Shown: piece by piece, positions 10,504 through 19,850 of the stretch | Numbering within the stretch: the stretch's first letter is position 1 | How the letters are laid out: every line of letters begins with the position of its first letter | Source: Umboniibacter marinipuniceus | Lineage (GTDB): Bacteria; Pseudomonadota; Gammaproteobacteria; Pseudomonadales; DSM-25080 | Assembly: GCF_003688415.1 (NCBI RefSeq) | Contig: NZ_REFJ01000004.1 | Span: 124,001-188,000, forward strand | DNA: 64,000 nt | Direction: 5' to 3' | The notes under the pieces: generated by a model | What the model was told of the DNA's origin: nothing | Seen by the model: only the letters and a program-made list of their open reading frames with translations | Database searches by the model: none | Translations under genes and position numbers: made by a program

Positions 10504-10588
10504 TGTATAAACCTAGGCGAATAGAGAGGCTGCAGTTTACCATGTGAACCGCGCCTCCCAACTACCCCATCAGTGAATTTTTTAATTC

Positions 10589-12043
10589 TTAAGCCGCTGC
10601 CTGCGTCTCGTTCTTTGCCAGCTTAATATTTAACAGGCCATAGGCAATACCAATGAATGGGCAGATGATATTGAAGAGCGCCCAGGGAGCGTAGGTCCAA
10701 GTAGCAATCCCTAGCGTTGCAGCCATGTAGGCACCACACGTATTCCAGGGAATAAGTGGCGAGGTAATGGTGCCCGCATCCTCTAGGCTTCGGGAAAGAT
10801 TTAATGCGTTAAGTCCCCGGCGCTCGAATTCTAAACGATACATTCTTCCAGGCAACACAATCGCCATGTACTGATCCGAGGTGACCACGTTAGCGGCAAA
10901 GGCCGTTACAATAGTGGTTGTGATCAACGAACCCGTTGAGTGCACCATACTTAGCGCCCCGCCCACGAGCTTCTCTAAAATACCAACTTTCTCAATGGCA
11001 CCACCAAATGCCATGGCGCAAACAATTAACCAAACGGTGTTCAGCATACTGCTCATTCCACCTTTGGAAAGCAGCGAACCCAGCATCTCATTGTTTGAAT
11101 CCGAGGTGTAACCGTCAAATAAAGTAGTCCATATGCCCTTCAAGTGCAGCGCCACTACGCCCAAATCTCCTACCTCTCCTGCTAGCTTTTCAACCGCCTG
11201 AGGTTGGAGCACTGCGGCCATAATGGCGCCAAACAGTGCACCCAGCAAAATAGTTGGGAATGCCGGTACTTTTTTATAGGCAAGAAACAAGAGGAACACC
11301 AGTGGTAGCAAGCTAATCAGCGAGATATTGAATTCAACCTGAATGGCGGATACTAAAGCGGTAATTTCTACCGGCGTTATTTGCGCATCATTACCAAAGC
11401 CTAAGAACGCGAAGAACACTAACGCCACAACATAGGCGGGAACGGTAGTCCACAACATATGGCGTATATGATCGAACAAATTAACCCCGGTAATTGCCGA
11501 CGCCAAGTTAGTGGTTTCGGATAACGGCGACAGCTTGTCGCCAAAGTAGGCGCCCGAAATAATGGCTCCAGCAGTAATGGCGGGATCCAGCTGTAATGCT
11601 TCAGCAATACCAATCAAACCAATGCCCAATGTGCCTGCGGTGGTCCACGAGGAGCCAATGCTGACCGAGACCAAAGCGCAGATAAGACAGGCGGCAAAGT
11701 AGAAAATTGATGGATCGAGAATCTGAACACCGTAGTAAATCATTGCTGGCACGGTACCCGATAAGATCCAGGTGCCAATCAACGCGCCAACCGCAAGCAA
11801 AATCATGACCGAGCCGAAGGCCAGCGAAATCCCCTTAAGCATCCCCTCTTCGAAGCTCTCCCAGCTCATGCCGTTGTAGATACCAATGAGGCCAGTGATG
11901 GCAGCACACAATAGCAACGCAATTTGATTGGCGCCATAGGAGGAATCTGCGCCGTACAGATAAACGGACGCGGACAACATCAGTATTAACGAGATAACTG
12001 GAATGAGTGATTGCAAATATGAGGGTGATTTTACGGTAGACAT
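10589..12043 (-). CDS. nhaC: NhaC family Na+/H+ antiporter
   Basis: Inner-membrane secondary transporter of 484 residues with about 11-12 hydrophobic segments. The family signature GAYFGDKLSPLSETTNLAS is present around residue 180, preceded by SIGSSWTTAGTLG; both are typical of NhaC and the related malate:lactate antiporters. The likely role is Na+ extrusion and pH homeostasis, in line with a saline habitat. The exact substrate pair cannot be fixed from sequence. It stands alone, 85 bp upstream of dinG on the same strand. Confidence 0.85.
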   Translation of the reverse strand: MSTVKSPSYLQSLIPVISLILMLSASVYLYGADSSYGANQIALLLCAAITGLIGIYNGMSWESFEEGMLKGISLAFGSVMILLAVGALIGTWILSGTVPAMIYYGVQILDPSIFYFAACLICALVSVSIGSSWTTAGTLGIGLIGIAEALQLDPAITAGAIISGAYFGDKLSPLSETTNLASAITGVNLFDHIRHMLWTTVPAYVVALVFFAFLGFGNDAQITPVEITALVSAIQVEFNISLISLLPLVFLLFLAYKKVPAFPTILLGALFGAIMAAVLQPQAVEKLAGEVGDLGVVALHLKGIWTTLFDGYTSDSNNEMLGSLLSKGGMSSMLNTVWLIVCAMAFGGAIEKVGILEKLVGGALSMVHSTGSLITTTIVTAFAANVVTSDQYMAIVLPGRMYRLEFERRGLNALNLSRSLEDAGTITSPLIPWNTCGAYMAATLGIATWTYAPWALFNIICPFIGIAYGLLNIKLAKNETQAAA

Positions 12044-12218
12044 AACGCTTATGACTCTGGCTATTATTATGCGTTACAGTTTGCCGCAAACTCATGCGAA
12101 GTGATAGTTCCCGCCAAAAAAAATCATTTCTTTGCCAAGTGACTAATCGGTCATTGTTGTTTGCACGAATCTAACTTAAAATCGACCTCCTATTAAACCG
12201 TGGTATTTGAAAGCATTT

Positions 12219-13382
12219 ATGGCAAATTTCGACGACATTCGCCCCTTTAACGATGGCGAAGTACAACCTACTCTGCAAAAACTTATTCGTGATCCGGAGT
12301 TATTAGCAACCTTTAGCCAATACAAATTCAGCAATTGGCCGAAATTCCTGCGTCAATCACTCGGCAGCAAGCTCGTTTCAATTGGACTACGTCGCCACGT
12401 CAACAAACTTCAGACAGTCCGTGACTTTCAGGAAGATGTTGAGCAATACATGAATAAGATGATCAGGGAAACCATTACTGATCTGTCGGTGGAGGGCGTT
12501 GAGAATATCCCTAAGGGTGCTTGCCTGTTCATCTCCAACCATCGCGATATCGCTATGGATCCGGCGTTAATCAACTGGAGTATCTTCCAGCACGGCCGCG
12601 ACACCGTCCGCATCGCCATTGGCGATAATCTCCTGTCGAAGCCATGGACTAGTGACGTGATGCGCCTTAACAAGAGCTTCATTGTGCAACGCTCTATCAC
12701 TGCACCACGCAAACTGTTCGCTGCGTTTAAAAAGTTATCGGCCTATATCGGCCATTCTGTAACCGTGGATCAACATGACGTGTGGATTGCGCAGCGCGAG
12801 GGAAGAGCAAAGGATGGTGTGGATATCACTGAGCCGGCAATTATTAAAATGTTTGCAATGAGTAAGGCTAAGGATGAATCACTGGCGGCGTACCTTAATA
12901 CACTCAATATCGTGCCCGTGAGTCTAAGCTACGAGTATGATCCGTGTGACGTTGCCAAAGCACGAGAACTAACGCTTAAAGCCACTACCGGTCACTACGA
13001 AAAGGGTGAACACGAAGATATTCAAACTATTGGGGCTGGTATTACTGGGTTCAAAGGACGAGTGAGTGTTGCTTTCGGTAAACCGCTCAACCAATTGAAC
13101 GATGAAACCACCGCCGATGAACTAGCAGCCATGATTGACGAATCGATTCTTGCGCAGTATGAAATTCGACCTGCGAATATTTTAGCGCTGCAAAAACTTG
13201 ATCCTGAACGTGAAATTGACGCCACCGCTTTTAACGTCTCCGCCCAAGATATTGCTCAACAACAAGCTGTATTTGAGCAACGCCTTGCTGATTGCGATGA
13301 AGCCTATCACGCCCAATTGCTCAGCGCCTATGCTGCGCCACTCAAGCGCAAATTAGCACTGGCAACAAAAAAGGAGTCCTAA
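12219..13382 (+). CDS. PlsC-like 1-acylglycerol-3-phosphate acyltransferase family protein
   Basis: Putative membrane-associated glycerolipid acyltransferase of 387 residues. The catalytic motif is present as NHRDIAMD (HX4D-type, spaced as HRDIAMD). The later acceptor-binding element is not textbook and the segment around VDQHDVWIAQREGRAKDG replaces it. The extended N- and C-terminal regions resemble the long acyltransferases found in marine gammaproteobacteria more than classical PlsC of about 245 residues. A TTG start at 12207 is possible, but ATG 12219 has GAAAG just upstream and is preferred. The stop codon sits inside a terminator hairpin. Acyl acceptor specificity is unknown. Confidence 0.75.
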   Translation: MANFDDIRPFNDGEVQPTLQKLIRDPELLATFSQYKFSNWPKFLRQSLGSKLVSIGLRRHVNKLQTVRDFQEDVEQYMNKMIRETITDLSVEGVENIPKGACLFISNHRDIAMDPALINWSIFQHGRDTVRIAIGDNLLSKPWTSDVMRLNKSFIVQRSITAPRKLFAAFKKLSAYIGHSVTVDQHDVWIAQREGRAKDGVDITEPAIIKMFAMSKAKDESLAAYLNTLNIVPVSLSYEYDPCDVAKARELTLKATTGHYEKGEHEDIQTIGAGITGFKGRVSVAFGKPLNQLNDETTADELAAMIDESILAQYEIRPANILALQKLDPEREIDATAFNVSAQDIAQQQAVFEQRLADCDEAYHAQLLSAYAAPLKRKLALATKKES

Positions 13383-13394
13383 GGACTCCTTTTT
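13367..13394. terminator. Bidirectional terminator overlapping the acyltransferase stop codon
   Basis: AAGGAGTCCT, a central A and AGGACTCCTT form a near-perfect palindrome with an A run before and five T after it. The final codons GAG TCC TAA of the upstream gene lie inside the stem. The opposite gene ends at 13415, so the hairpin can serve both convergent units. Confidence 0.85.
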
Positions 13395-13414
13395 ACACTT
13401 CGCAACTCACGCTA

Positions 13415-14569
13415 TCAGCAGGCTGCCAGGCGATTCACGAAACGAATCATCCGCTTACGCTGCTGTTTTATTTCAAACTCCAATGCCGCAAGCTTTTCGG
13501 AGATGACCAGTAGCTCTGTTTCGGCCATTGAACGCAACTCTTCGCCGCGCTGTTCCATCAACTCCTTTTGCGCTTCAACCCAACTTAGACGAAGCTCTTT
13601 CCAGTGTTGTAGCTGCTGTTGGAAGCGCATAGACTCCAAGGCAATCTGATCGCTAAAACGAAGTGAAAGTGGCTTTGACTTAAAGGTCTCTTCCGCTCTC
13701 TTAAGCTGGGTCTCAATCATCGCCTGATTGATCTTAGCCGCAGGGGTTCGCTTCAACTTACTCGCCAGTCCTAGCTTGGAGGCCACAAAGATTAGCCATT
13801 TCGTTGGATCGTATTGCCACCACTTAACACCATTTCGATAATCACCTTGGAAGAGGTGGTGATAGTTATGGTAACCCTCACCGTAGGTAAAGAACGCCAA
13901 GACATCGTTATCACGAGCCGTATTGGCTTCGGTATAGGGACGACGCCCCCAAATATGCGCCAAGGAATTAATGAAGAACGTGGTGTGGTGCGAAACTACT
14001 AAACGTAAGAAGCCGATGAGCAATGCGCCCGCGACGATATCACCAAGCAACCAACCCAATGCCAGCGCCGGAATGAAATTCATGGCGATTGCCAACACTA
14101 CATAGTGCTTGTGCTGCCAGACCACAATTGGATCACGCTGTAGATCTTTGACGTTGGAAAAATCCACTTTGCCACTGGGGTAGGCGCGGAGCATCCAGCC
14201 AATATGAGAGAAGAAAAATCCGCGTTTAGCCGAATAGGGATCGCGCTCATTATCGTCTACATGGCGATGGTGACGGCGATGACCTGACGCCCACACTAAA
14301 ATACTATTCTGCGTGGCGGCAGCACCAAATAGTGCGAACAACAAACGGAGACTCCAGTGAGCGCGGTAGCTATTGTGCGCCCACAATCGGTGATAGCCGG
14401 CAGTGATCGACATGCCGTTAGCGCCAAGCACTAAGATGGCGGCAAGCCACATCGCACCACTGTAACCCACGGCGTAGCCGTACCAGGGAACGCCAATCAC
14501 AGTAACAATAGTGGTAAATAAGAACACGGTGACCGGAAGCCACATAATGGGGGGTTTTTCTGACTGCAT
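13415..14569 (-). CDS. Acyl-CoA/acyl-lipid delta-9 fatty acid desaturase
   Basis: Integral-membrane di-iron desaturase that introduces a cis double bond into saturated acyl chains. With the start at ATG 14567-14569 it has 384 residues. The three histidine boxes are HRLWAH (60-65), HRRHH (97-101) and HNYHH (234-238), and four hydrophobic segments surround them. The C-terminal 100 residues are charged and predicted coiled coil, a longer tail than in many homologues. The frame extends upstream to 14641, but the family normally begins at KPPIxW, and GGAAAG lies 4 bp before the chosen ATG. The product probably tunes membrane fluidity. Confidence 0.88.
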   Translation of the reverse strand: MQSEKPPIMWLPVTVFLFTTIVTVIGVPWYGYAVGYSGAMWLAAILVLGANGMSITAGYHRLWAHNSYRAHWSLRLLFALFGAAATQNSILVWASGHRRHHRHVDDNERDPYSAKRGFFFSHIGWMLRAYPSGKVDFSNVKDLQRDPIVVWQHKHYVVLAIAMNFIPALALGWLLGDIVAGALLIGFLRLVVSHHTTFFINSLAHIWGRRPYTEANTARDNDVLAFFTYGEGYHNYHHLFQGDYRNGVKWWQYDPTKWLIFVASKLGLASKLKRTPAAKINQAMIETQLKRAEETFKSKPLSLRFSDQIALESMRFQQQLQHWKELRLSWVEAQKELMEQRGEELRSMAETELLVISEKLAALEFEIKQQRKRMIRFVNRLAAC

Positions 14570-14686
14570 AACACTTTCCAATACTTCTGATGCAGCCACT
14601 TTACGAAAGCCAGCTCTACGAAACATGACAGAATACGACACACAGACAAAAGGCAGCCATACCGCCGTTCAGCGAATTCTAGCTAT

Positions 14687-14724
14687 AAAAAAAGCGCCCC
14701 CTGTTAACCAAGGCGCGCTCTTTT
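14687..14724 (-). terminator. Rho-independent terminator of the rplS operon
   Basis: On the minus strand AGCGCGCC and GGGGCGCT pair (one mismatch), followed by seven T. It lies 36 bp beyond the rplS stop and separates the operon from the desaturase gene. Confidence 0.85.
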
Positions 14725-14759
14725 GGTGCTACCGAAGTAGCAAGATGGTTAAGCTAAAC

Positions 14760-15113
14760 TTAGCTCAACTTCTCTTTGATACGTGCTGAACGACCAGAAC
14801 GCTCACGCAAGTAGTACAACTTCGCGCGACGAACGTCACCACGACGCTTAACGCTAATGCTGTCAACCAACGGGCTGTAAGTCTGGAACGTACGCTCTAC
14901 ACCAATACCGTGAGAAATCTTACGGACGGTGAAAGCTGAGTTTAGGCTGCGGTTACGCTTAGCAATAACAACACCTTCAAACGCCTGTAGACGCTCACGG
15001 TTGCCTTCTTTAACCTTAACCTGAACAACGACTGTATCACCAGGTCCGAAGACTGGGATTTCTTTGTTCATCTGCTCTGCTTCAAGCTGAGCAATAATTT
15101 TGTTGGCGCTCAT
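14760..15113 (-). CDS. rplS: 50S ribosomal protein L19
   Basis: Large-subunit protein at the 30S-50S interface, 117 residues from the ATG at 15111-15113. The frame could be extended upstream by 14 codons, but the family begins with M(S)xNKIIxQLE, and AGGAG sits 7 bp before this ATG. Diagnostic segments are [27 protein letters not shown] and [11 protein letters not shown]. It is the last gene of rpsP-rimM-trmD-rplS and is followed by a strong terminator. Confidence 0.98.
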   Translation of the reverse strand: MSANKIIAQLEAEQMNKEIPVFGPGDTVVVQVKVKEGNRERLQAFEGVVIAKRNRSLNSAFTVRKISHGIGVERTFQTYSPLVDSISVKRRGDVRRAKLYYLRERSGRSARIKEKLS

Positions 15114-15171
15114 TTCAGTGCTCCTGTTAATCACTTTTTCCAGCTTGGCTATCAAAGCCAGGCATCATAAA

Positions 15172-15939
15172 TTATTTCTGTTTCCGTTCCTCGAGGTATT
15201 CCTCAAGTAAACGCTGCTGTTCGTCGCTCAGCTCCAGACGCTGTAGCAAATCCAAACGCCGCTCGTAAGTGCGGCCCAACGACTGTTTTAATCGCCATTG
15301 GCGAATTCGCTCATGATTTCCCGACAATAACACCTCGGGAACCGTTTCGCCTTCGTATACTTCTGGACGAGTATAGTGAGGGCAATCGAGCAATCCATCC
15401 GAAAATGAATCTTGCTCGGCTGATTGGTTGTGTCCAAGAACTCCCGGTAATAATCGCACTATTGCGTCAATCATCACCATGGCGCCCAGCTCACCGCCGC
15501 TCAACACGTAATCACCGATAGACCATTCTTCGTCTATCTCGGCATTGATCAATCGTTCATCAACACCTTCGTAGCGCCCGGCCAGAAAAACCAAACCGGG
15601 TTCTGCCGCCAACCGCTGCGCTGCGCGCTGATTGAACGGCTGTCCCTGAGGGGACAAATAGATAACCTTAGAACCTTCGCCCGCCCATGCTTTAGCCGCA
15701 TGAAGCGCTTGTTTAAGTGGCTCAACCTTCATCAACATACCAGGGCCGCCCCCGTAAGGACGGTCATCGACAGTATGATGTCGATCGTGCGTAAAACTAC
15801 GCGGATTCCAAGCTTCCAGTGCAACCGATCCCTGATCTATTGCTCTGCTAGATACACCATATTGGCTAATAGCAGAGAGCATTTCAGGGAATATGCTCAC
15901 AACCCCATATCGTTTTGCGCGACGACGATCGCTACTCAA
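15172..15939 (-). CDS. trmD: tRNA (guanine37-N1)-methyltransferase TrmD
   Basis: SAM-dependent SPOUT-class enzyme that makes m1G37 in tRNAs with G36, preventing +1 frameshifts. The 255 residues match. Evidence includes VVSIFPEML at the N-terminus, [11 protein letters not shown], the trefoil-knot region [13 protein letters not shown] and [20 protein letters not shown], and [11 protein letters not shown]. The reading frame has no ATG near the expected N-terminus. It starts at TTG (15937-15939), which overlaps the rimM stop and therefore looks translationally coupled. Confidence 0.96.
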   Translation of the reverse strand: MSSDRRRAKRYGVVSIFPEMLSAISQYGVSSRAIDQGSVALEAWNPRSFTHDRHHTVDDRPYGGGPGMLMKVEPLKQALHAAKAWAGEGSKVIYLSPQGQPFNQRAAQRLAAEPGLVFLAGRYEGVDERLINAEIDEEWSIGDYVLSGGELGAMVMIDAIVRLLPGVLGHNQSAEQDSFSDGLLDCPHYTRPEVYEGETVPEVLLSGNHERIRQWRLKQSLGRTYERRLDLLQRLELSDEQQRLLEEYLEERKQK

Positions 15940-16472
15940 AACTCAGGGTCCCAGTCGATCAGCATTTCACCGACTGCGATATCCACATTGAGGATGTACT
16001 GTTCGGGCACGAAGGGAATAAGGCGCTCGCGTTCATCGATGCTACCTTTACAGCCGCGTACTACAAGGACGTCGTTAGCACCCGTCTCAACTAGGCGCTG
16101 TACCTTTCCCAAGAGTTGACGTTCGCCGCTGTACTCACTGACAACATGCAAACCAATCAACTGACTCCAGTAGTACTCTCCCTCGTCTAGCGGTGGTAAC
16201 TGGCTATTAGCTACCACACAATCCGATTGACAGTAAGTTTGTGCAATATCGCGGTCATCGACACCTTTAAGGTGGGCAATTAAGCCCTTCCCATGTCTCT
16301 GCCACTGATCAACCTCAACTGTTTTATCGCCTTGCGGCGTTTTAACAGTCCAGGGCTGGTAATCAAATATATTTTCAATGGGTGAGGTATAAGAATAAAT
16401 CTTAACCCAACCTTTCACTCCGAATACCGAAGTGATTTTCCCTACGGTTAACAATTTCGCGTTATTTTCCAT
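15936..16472 (-). CDS. rimM: Ribosome maturation factor RimM
   Basis: 16S rRNA processing protein that binds S19 and assists 30S head assembly. The 178 residues are of normal length. The N-terminal RimM beta-barrel shows [20 protein letters not shown]. The C-terminal PRC-barrel shows [24 protein letters not shown] and [16 protein letters not shown]. It sits between rpsP and trmD, 12 bp after rpsP, and its stop overlaps the trmD start. Confidence 0.97.
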   Translation of the reverse strand: MENNAKLLTVGKITSVFGVKGWVKIYSYTSPIENIFDYQPWTVKTPQGDKTVEVDQWQRHGKGLIAHLKGVDDRDIAQTYCQSDCVVANSQLPPLDEGEYYWSQLIGLHVVSEYSGERQLLGKVQRLVETGANDVLVVRGCKGSIDERERLIPFVPEQYILNVDIAVGEMLIDWDPEF

Positions 16473-16484
16473 AGGGGCAGCGAA

Positions 16485-16724
16485 TTACTTCGCTTCTTTC
16501 AATAGCTTAGCAACGCGATCAGTTGGTTGTGCGCCTTTGCTCAACCAGTACTCTGCACGTTCGCTATCAACGCGTAAACGCTCTTCTTGACCACGGGCTA
16601 CCGGGTTGAAGAAGCCAACACGCTCAATGAAACGGCCGTCACGCGAATTGCGTACGTCACTTACTGTGATGTGGTAGAACGGGCGCTTTTTTGAGCCACC
16701 ACGTGCTAGTCGAATAGTAACCAT
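16485..16724 (-). CDS. rpsP: 30S ribosomal protein S16
   Basis: Small-subunit assembly protein of 79 residues beginning [18 protein letters not shown], the standard S16 start. The upstream in-frame extension to 16793 has no family similarity and overlaps the promoter leader, so ATG 16722-16724 is chosen. It is the first gene of the rpsP-rimM-trmD-rplS operon, with a well-formed sigma-70 promoter about 95-125 bp upstream. Confidence 0.98.
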   Translation of the reverse strand: MVTIRLARGGSKKRPFYHITVSDVRNSRDGRFIERVGFFNPVARGQEERLRVDSERAEYWLSKGAQPTDRVAKLLKEAK

Positions 16725-16819
16725 ACGTATACGTATCCTGTAGTTAAAATTAGCACGAAAAGCGTGCAAACATCTTAGAGCCTCAAAACCCATGCACAGG
16801 CATAGCTTTGAGGCGCGCT

Positions 16820-16848
16820 ATCATACGGAAAAAAAGCCCTCGATGCAA
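16820..16848 (-). promoter_or_regulatory. Sigma-70 promoter of the rpsP-rimM-trmD-rplS operon
   Basis: The minus strand reads TTGCAT, 17 bp, TATGAT. Both hexamers are close to consensus and the spacing is optimal. Transcription would start near 16813, giving a leader of about 90 nt before rpsP. It lies in the ffh/rpsP gap. Confidence 0.65.
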
Positions 16849-16912
16849 AGCCTAGTTTCCCCTTATAGAGAAAGGCGATTACACCAAGATGGAACTCGTA
16901 GCTAAAACTAGC

Positions 16913-18319
16913 TTAGAGCCCAGGGAATCCGCCCCCACCAGGGAACTTACCACCCGGTGGCATGCCGCCTTGTCCAGGCATCATTCCACCCATGCCGCGC
17001 ATCATATTAGACATGCCGCCTTTTTTACCCATTTTCTTCATCATTTTAGCCATTTGCTTGTGTTGCTTGAGCAAACGATTCAAATCCTGAATTTGTGTTC
17101 CTGACCCCATGGTAATACGACGCTTTCGCGATCCGTTAAGCAGGTCTGGATTAGCTCTTTCAGCTGGCGTCATTGAGTCAATGATGCACTCCATACGCTT
17201 AAAATTCTTGGTCACCTCAGGGTTCTGCGCCATCTGACTTACTTGGCCCATACCCGGCATTTTATCTAAAATACCGCCGATACCACCGAGGTTTTGCATT
17301 TGCTGGAGCTGGTCGCGAAGATCTTCGAGATCAAAGGCTTTACCCTTCTTAACCTTCTTCGCCAGCTTCTCAGCTTTCTTCTTATCCAGCTTACGCTCAG
17401 CTTCCTCGATCATGGTGAGCATATCGCCCATACCCAAAATACGTGAAGCGATACGATCAGGGTGGAATGGCTCTAGCGCGTCAACTTTCTCGCCGGCACC
17501 AATAAATTTAATTGGTTTGCCCGTTACATGACGAACCGAGAGCGCTGCACCGCCGCGAGCGTCACCATCTGTTTTGGTGAGAATTACACCCGTTAGTGGC
17601 AACGCTTCATTGAAAGCCTGTGCCGTATTCACAGCATCTTGACCAATCATCGCATCAATGACGAACAAGGTTTCAACCGGATTAACCGCGGCGTGAAGCG
17701 CTTGAATTTCCGCCATCATTGCGTCATCAACAGCTAGTCGGCCCGCAGTATCCACAAGTAGCACATCGGCGTGCGTCTTACGGGCAGCATCGATGGCACC
17801 CGTTACGATATCAACAGGCTTTTCATCGGCCGTTGAAGGGTGAAAGATTGCATCCACTTCAGCGGCGAGCGTCTGCAGCTGTTTAATCGCCGCAGGGCGA
17901 TAAACGTCAGCCGAAACGACCATGACCTTTTTCTTTTCACGTTCGATGAGGTATTTGGCAAGTTTAGCCGTAGAGGTGGTCTTACCTGCACCCTGCAAGC
18001 CGGCCATCAATACCACTGCCGGTGGCGTTGCCTTTAGGTCTAGGCTCTCATTGGCCTCGCCCATGACGAGCGTTAGCTCATCATTTACAATCTTAATAAA
18101 CTGCTGACCAGGATTTAGACTCTTGGCCACCTCGGTGCCCACTGCACGCTGCTTAACCTGCTCAACAAAGCTCTTTACAACAGGGAGCGCCACGTCGGCA
18201 TCAAGCAATGCCCGGCGAACTTCACGCAGGGTATCTTTAATATTGTCTTCGCTTAATTTCGCCTTGCCCTGAATGGAGCGTAGCGTTGACGATAAGCGAT
18301 CGGATAGTGAATCGAACAT
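16913..18319 (-). CDS. ffh: Signal recognition particle protein Ffh
   Basis: SRP54 GTPase that binds 4.5S RNA and signal sequences and delivers ribosomes to FtsY. It has 468 residues from ATG 18317-18319. An in-frame GTG four codons upstream is less likely because GGAAAG sits just before the ATG. The N and G domains carry GLQGAGKTTSTAKLA, DTAGRLAVDD and TKTDGDARGGAALS. The M domain (from about residue 300) is methionine-rich and ends in a Gly/Met-rich tail with MRGMGGMMPG-like repeats. It is transcribed toward rpsP, as in many gammaproteobacteria. Confidence 0.98.
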   Translation of the reverse strand: MFDSLSDRLSSTLRSIQGKAKLSEDNIKDTLREVRRALLDADVALPVVKSFVEQVKQRAVGTEVAKSLNPGQQFIKIVNDELTLVMGEANESLDLKATPPAVVLMAGLQGAGKTTSTAKLAKYLIEREKKKVMVVSADVYRPAAIKQLQTLAAEVDAIFHPSTADEKPVDIVTGAIDAARKTHADVLLVDTAGRLAVDDAMMAEIQALHAAVNPVETLFVIDAMIGQDAVNTAQAFNEALPLTGVILTKTDGDARGGAALSVRHVTGKPIKFIGAGEKVDALEPFHPDRIASRILGMGDMLTMIEEAERKLDKKKAEKLAKKVKKGKAFDLEDLRDQLQQMQNLGGIGGILDKMPGMGQVSQMAQNPEVTKNFKRMECIIDSMTPAERANPDLLNGSRKRRITMGSGTQIQDLNRLLKQHKQMAKMMKKMGKKGGMSNMMRGMGGMMPGQGGMPPGGKFPGGGGFPGL

Positions 18320-18354
18320 AAAGCTTTCCACAAGATAAATTCTGTTAGCCGCGC

Positions 18355-18363
18355 ATCATAGCA
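18355..18363 (-). promoter_or_regulatory. Extended -10 promoter candidate for ffh
   Basis: The minus strand reads TGC followed by TATGAT, an extended -10, about 36 bp before the ffh ATG. The sequence at the -35 position is poor, which is tolerated by extended -10 promoters. Confidence 0.45.
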
Positions 18364-18513
18364 CAGACCTGAGTGTAGTTTAATCACCTCGTAGTACTTA
18401 TTCATCGCAAAAAAGCCGACACTTAAGCTGTAAAAAAGTTGCCAACACGCAGACGAATAAACGACAATCACAGTTACTAGCGCACTTTATGCATCACAAC
18501 CAAGGCAACTGCC

Positions 18514-19311
18514 ATGTTCGATAGCTTAATTGTAATTTCCGCGGCCATTTTTCTCAGTTTAGGCTGGAGTCAACTTCGTGCTCTCAAGCACGGCAAGCCA
18601 CGCCATGCCAAGCTTGGCACTAGCGGCCTATTAATCGCCTGCGTGCTCGCTATGCCGCCATTACTTGCTGCGCTCTATGACGGTTACGCACTTCGTCTTG
18701 GCCTTCTTAACGTGCTCGCACTCATCATGATTAGCTCTCAGTGGGTGTTACTTATTGCCAGTGTTCGCCAACCTACCCAAGGGCTGTCTTTTGCACTCGG
18801 CCCCATTACTGCCCTCACCCTGTTCGGTCTGTTACTTGGTGACCAGGACCTAGCAACGCCCATCAGCGACCTAAGCCCCGGCTTGATCGCCCATATATTA
18901 CTTTCAGTACTTGCCTATAGCTTCCTGACTAGCGCGGCAATACAAGCCATCTTAACCGCTATTCAGCATCGGCAGCTGCGCAATCACAACGTCACGGGAT
19001 TCAGTTCAGTTATGCCCCCGCTTCAGACCATGGAAGCTATTCTATTTAGCTTTCTCTGGGCAGGTTTCATCATCCTCAGCGCGGCCATCGCCACTGGCTT
19101 TATCTACGTAGAGGATCTGTTCGCTCAACATCTTGCTCACAAGACTGTACTCAGTATCATGGCGTGGTGCTTCTATGCGGGATTGTTAGTGGGACATTAT
19201 GCGTTAGGTTGGCGCGGACAGCGGGCAACTACGCTCACCTTCGTTGGTTATGGCCTGTTGCTCTTGGCCTACGTGGGTAGCCAGTTAGTCTTGGAATACT
19301 TCATTAAGTAG
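18514..19311 (+). CDS. CcsA/YpjD-like cytochrome c assembly family membrane protein
   Basis: Polytopic inner-membrane protein of 265 residues with about eight hydrophobic segments, resembling the CcmC/CcsA/HemX superfamily. The C-terminal half contains the family-type stretch LHxxLSxxAYSxxTxAAIQA (here IAHILLSVLAYSFLTSAAI). The later histidines in LAHKTVLSIMAW and GHYALGWRGQRA fit heme-handling members. In pseudomonads a homologue sits divergent from ffh exactly as here. Its biochemical role is not established; heme handling is inferred from the family only. Confidence 0.75.
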   Translation: MFDSLIVISAAIFLSLGWSQLRALKHGKPRHAKLGTSGLLIACVLAMPPLLAALYDGYALRLGLLNVLALIMISSQWVLLIASVRQPTQGLSFALGPITALTLFGLLLGDQDLATPISDLSPGLIAHILLSVLAYSFLTSAAIQAILTAIQHRQLRNHNVTGFSSVMPPLQTMEAILFSFLWAGFIILSAAIATGFIYVEDLFAQHLAHKTVLSIMAWCFYAGLLVGHYALGWRGQRATTLTFVGYGLLLLAYVGSQLVLEYFIK

Positions 19312-19316
19312 TTGAA

Positions 19317-19850
19317 CTATGACGCGCTCGGGTCGCTCTTTAGGTTCACCAACTTTTCAACGTCGCATTCCACTTGCTTAGCGAGCTTTTCAGCCTTTTT
19401 TTCTGCTCGTCTACGCTTGAAGAACCCCTGAAGCAAAACTTTCGCCTCCTCAGCGAGTACTCCTCCCTCAACCTCAGGCCAGGCATTAAGCCACTCAGAC
19501 TTAAAGAAGTTTGCCTGGCTTTTCGCCACCCCTGACTTTGGCTCATCGGCACCAAAAATAACTCGCTTCACTCTACTATGAACAATTGCTCCGGCACACA
19601 TGGAGCAGGGTTCCATGGTGATGTATATTTCGGCTTCGGGCAGTCTGTAATTTTGCAAATTCTTGGCCGCTTGCCGAAGTGCCACCATCTCAGCATGAGC
19701 TGTGGGATCATGGGTGGTGATAGGTTGATTAAAGCCTTCACCAATGATTTCTCCATCAAGCACTACCACGGCGCCAACGGGAACCTCATTTATGTCGGCG
19801 CCCATAGCTGCTAGTTCAAGCGCCCTGCTCATAAAGTAGTTATCGTTCAA
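19317..19850 (-). CDS. tadA: tRNA-specific adenosine deaminase TadA
   Basis: Zinc enzyme converting wobble adenosine 34 of tRNA-Arg(ACG) to inosine. The 177 residues carry the deaminase signatures HAEMVAL (His and catalytic Glu) and PCSMCAGA (two Cys zinc ligands), with EVPVGAVVV near the N-terminus. The frame starts at TTG (19848-19850), overlapping the upstream gene by 11 bp. An ATG six codons later is possible, but the TTG version retains the YFMSRAL segment conserved in the family and has GGAAG at good spacing. The C-terminus is Lys/Arg/Glu-rich. Confidence 0.95.
   Translation of the reverse strand: MNDNYFMSRALELAAMGADINEVPVGAVVVLDGEIIGEGFNQPITTHDPTAHAEMVALRQAAKNLQNYRLPEAEIYITMEPCSMCAGAIVHSRVKRVIFGADEPKSGVAKSQANFFKSEWLNAWPEVEGGVLAEEAKVLLQGFFKRRRAEKKAEKLAKQVECDVEKLVNLKSDPSAS

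Noticed and set aside
10504-10588. LexA box controlling dinG
   Set aside because: No CTGT-N8-ACAG-like sequence occurs in the short gap upstream of dinG.
14570-14641. 24-residue N-terminal extension of the desaturase
   Set aside because: It lacks family similarity and a ribosome binding site; ATG 14569 has GGAAAG at good spacing and matches the usual KPPIxW start.
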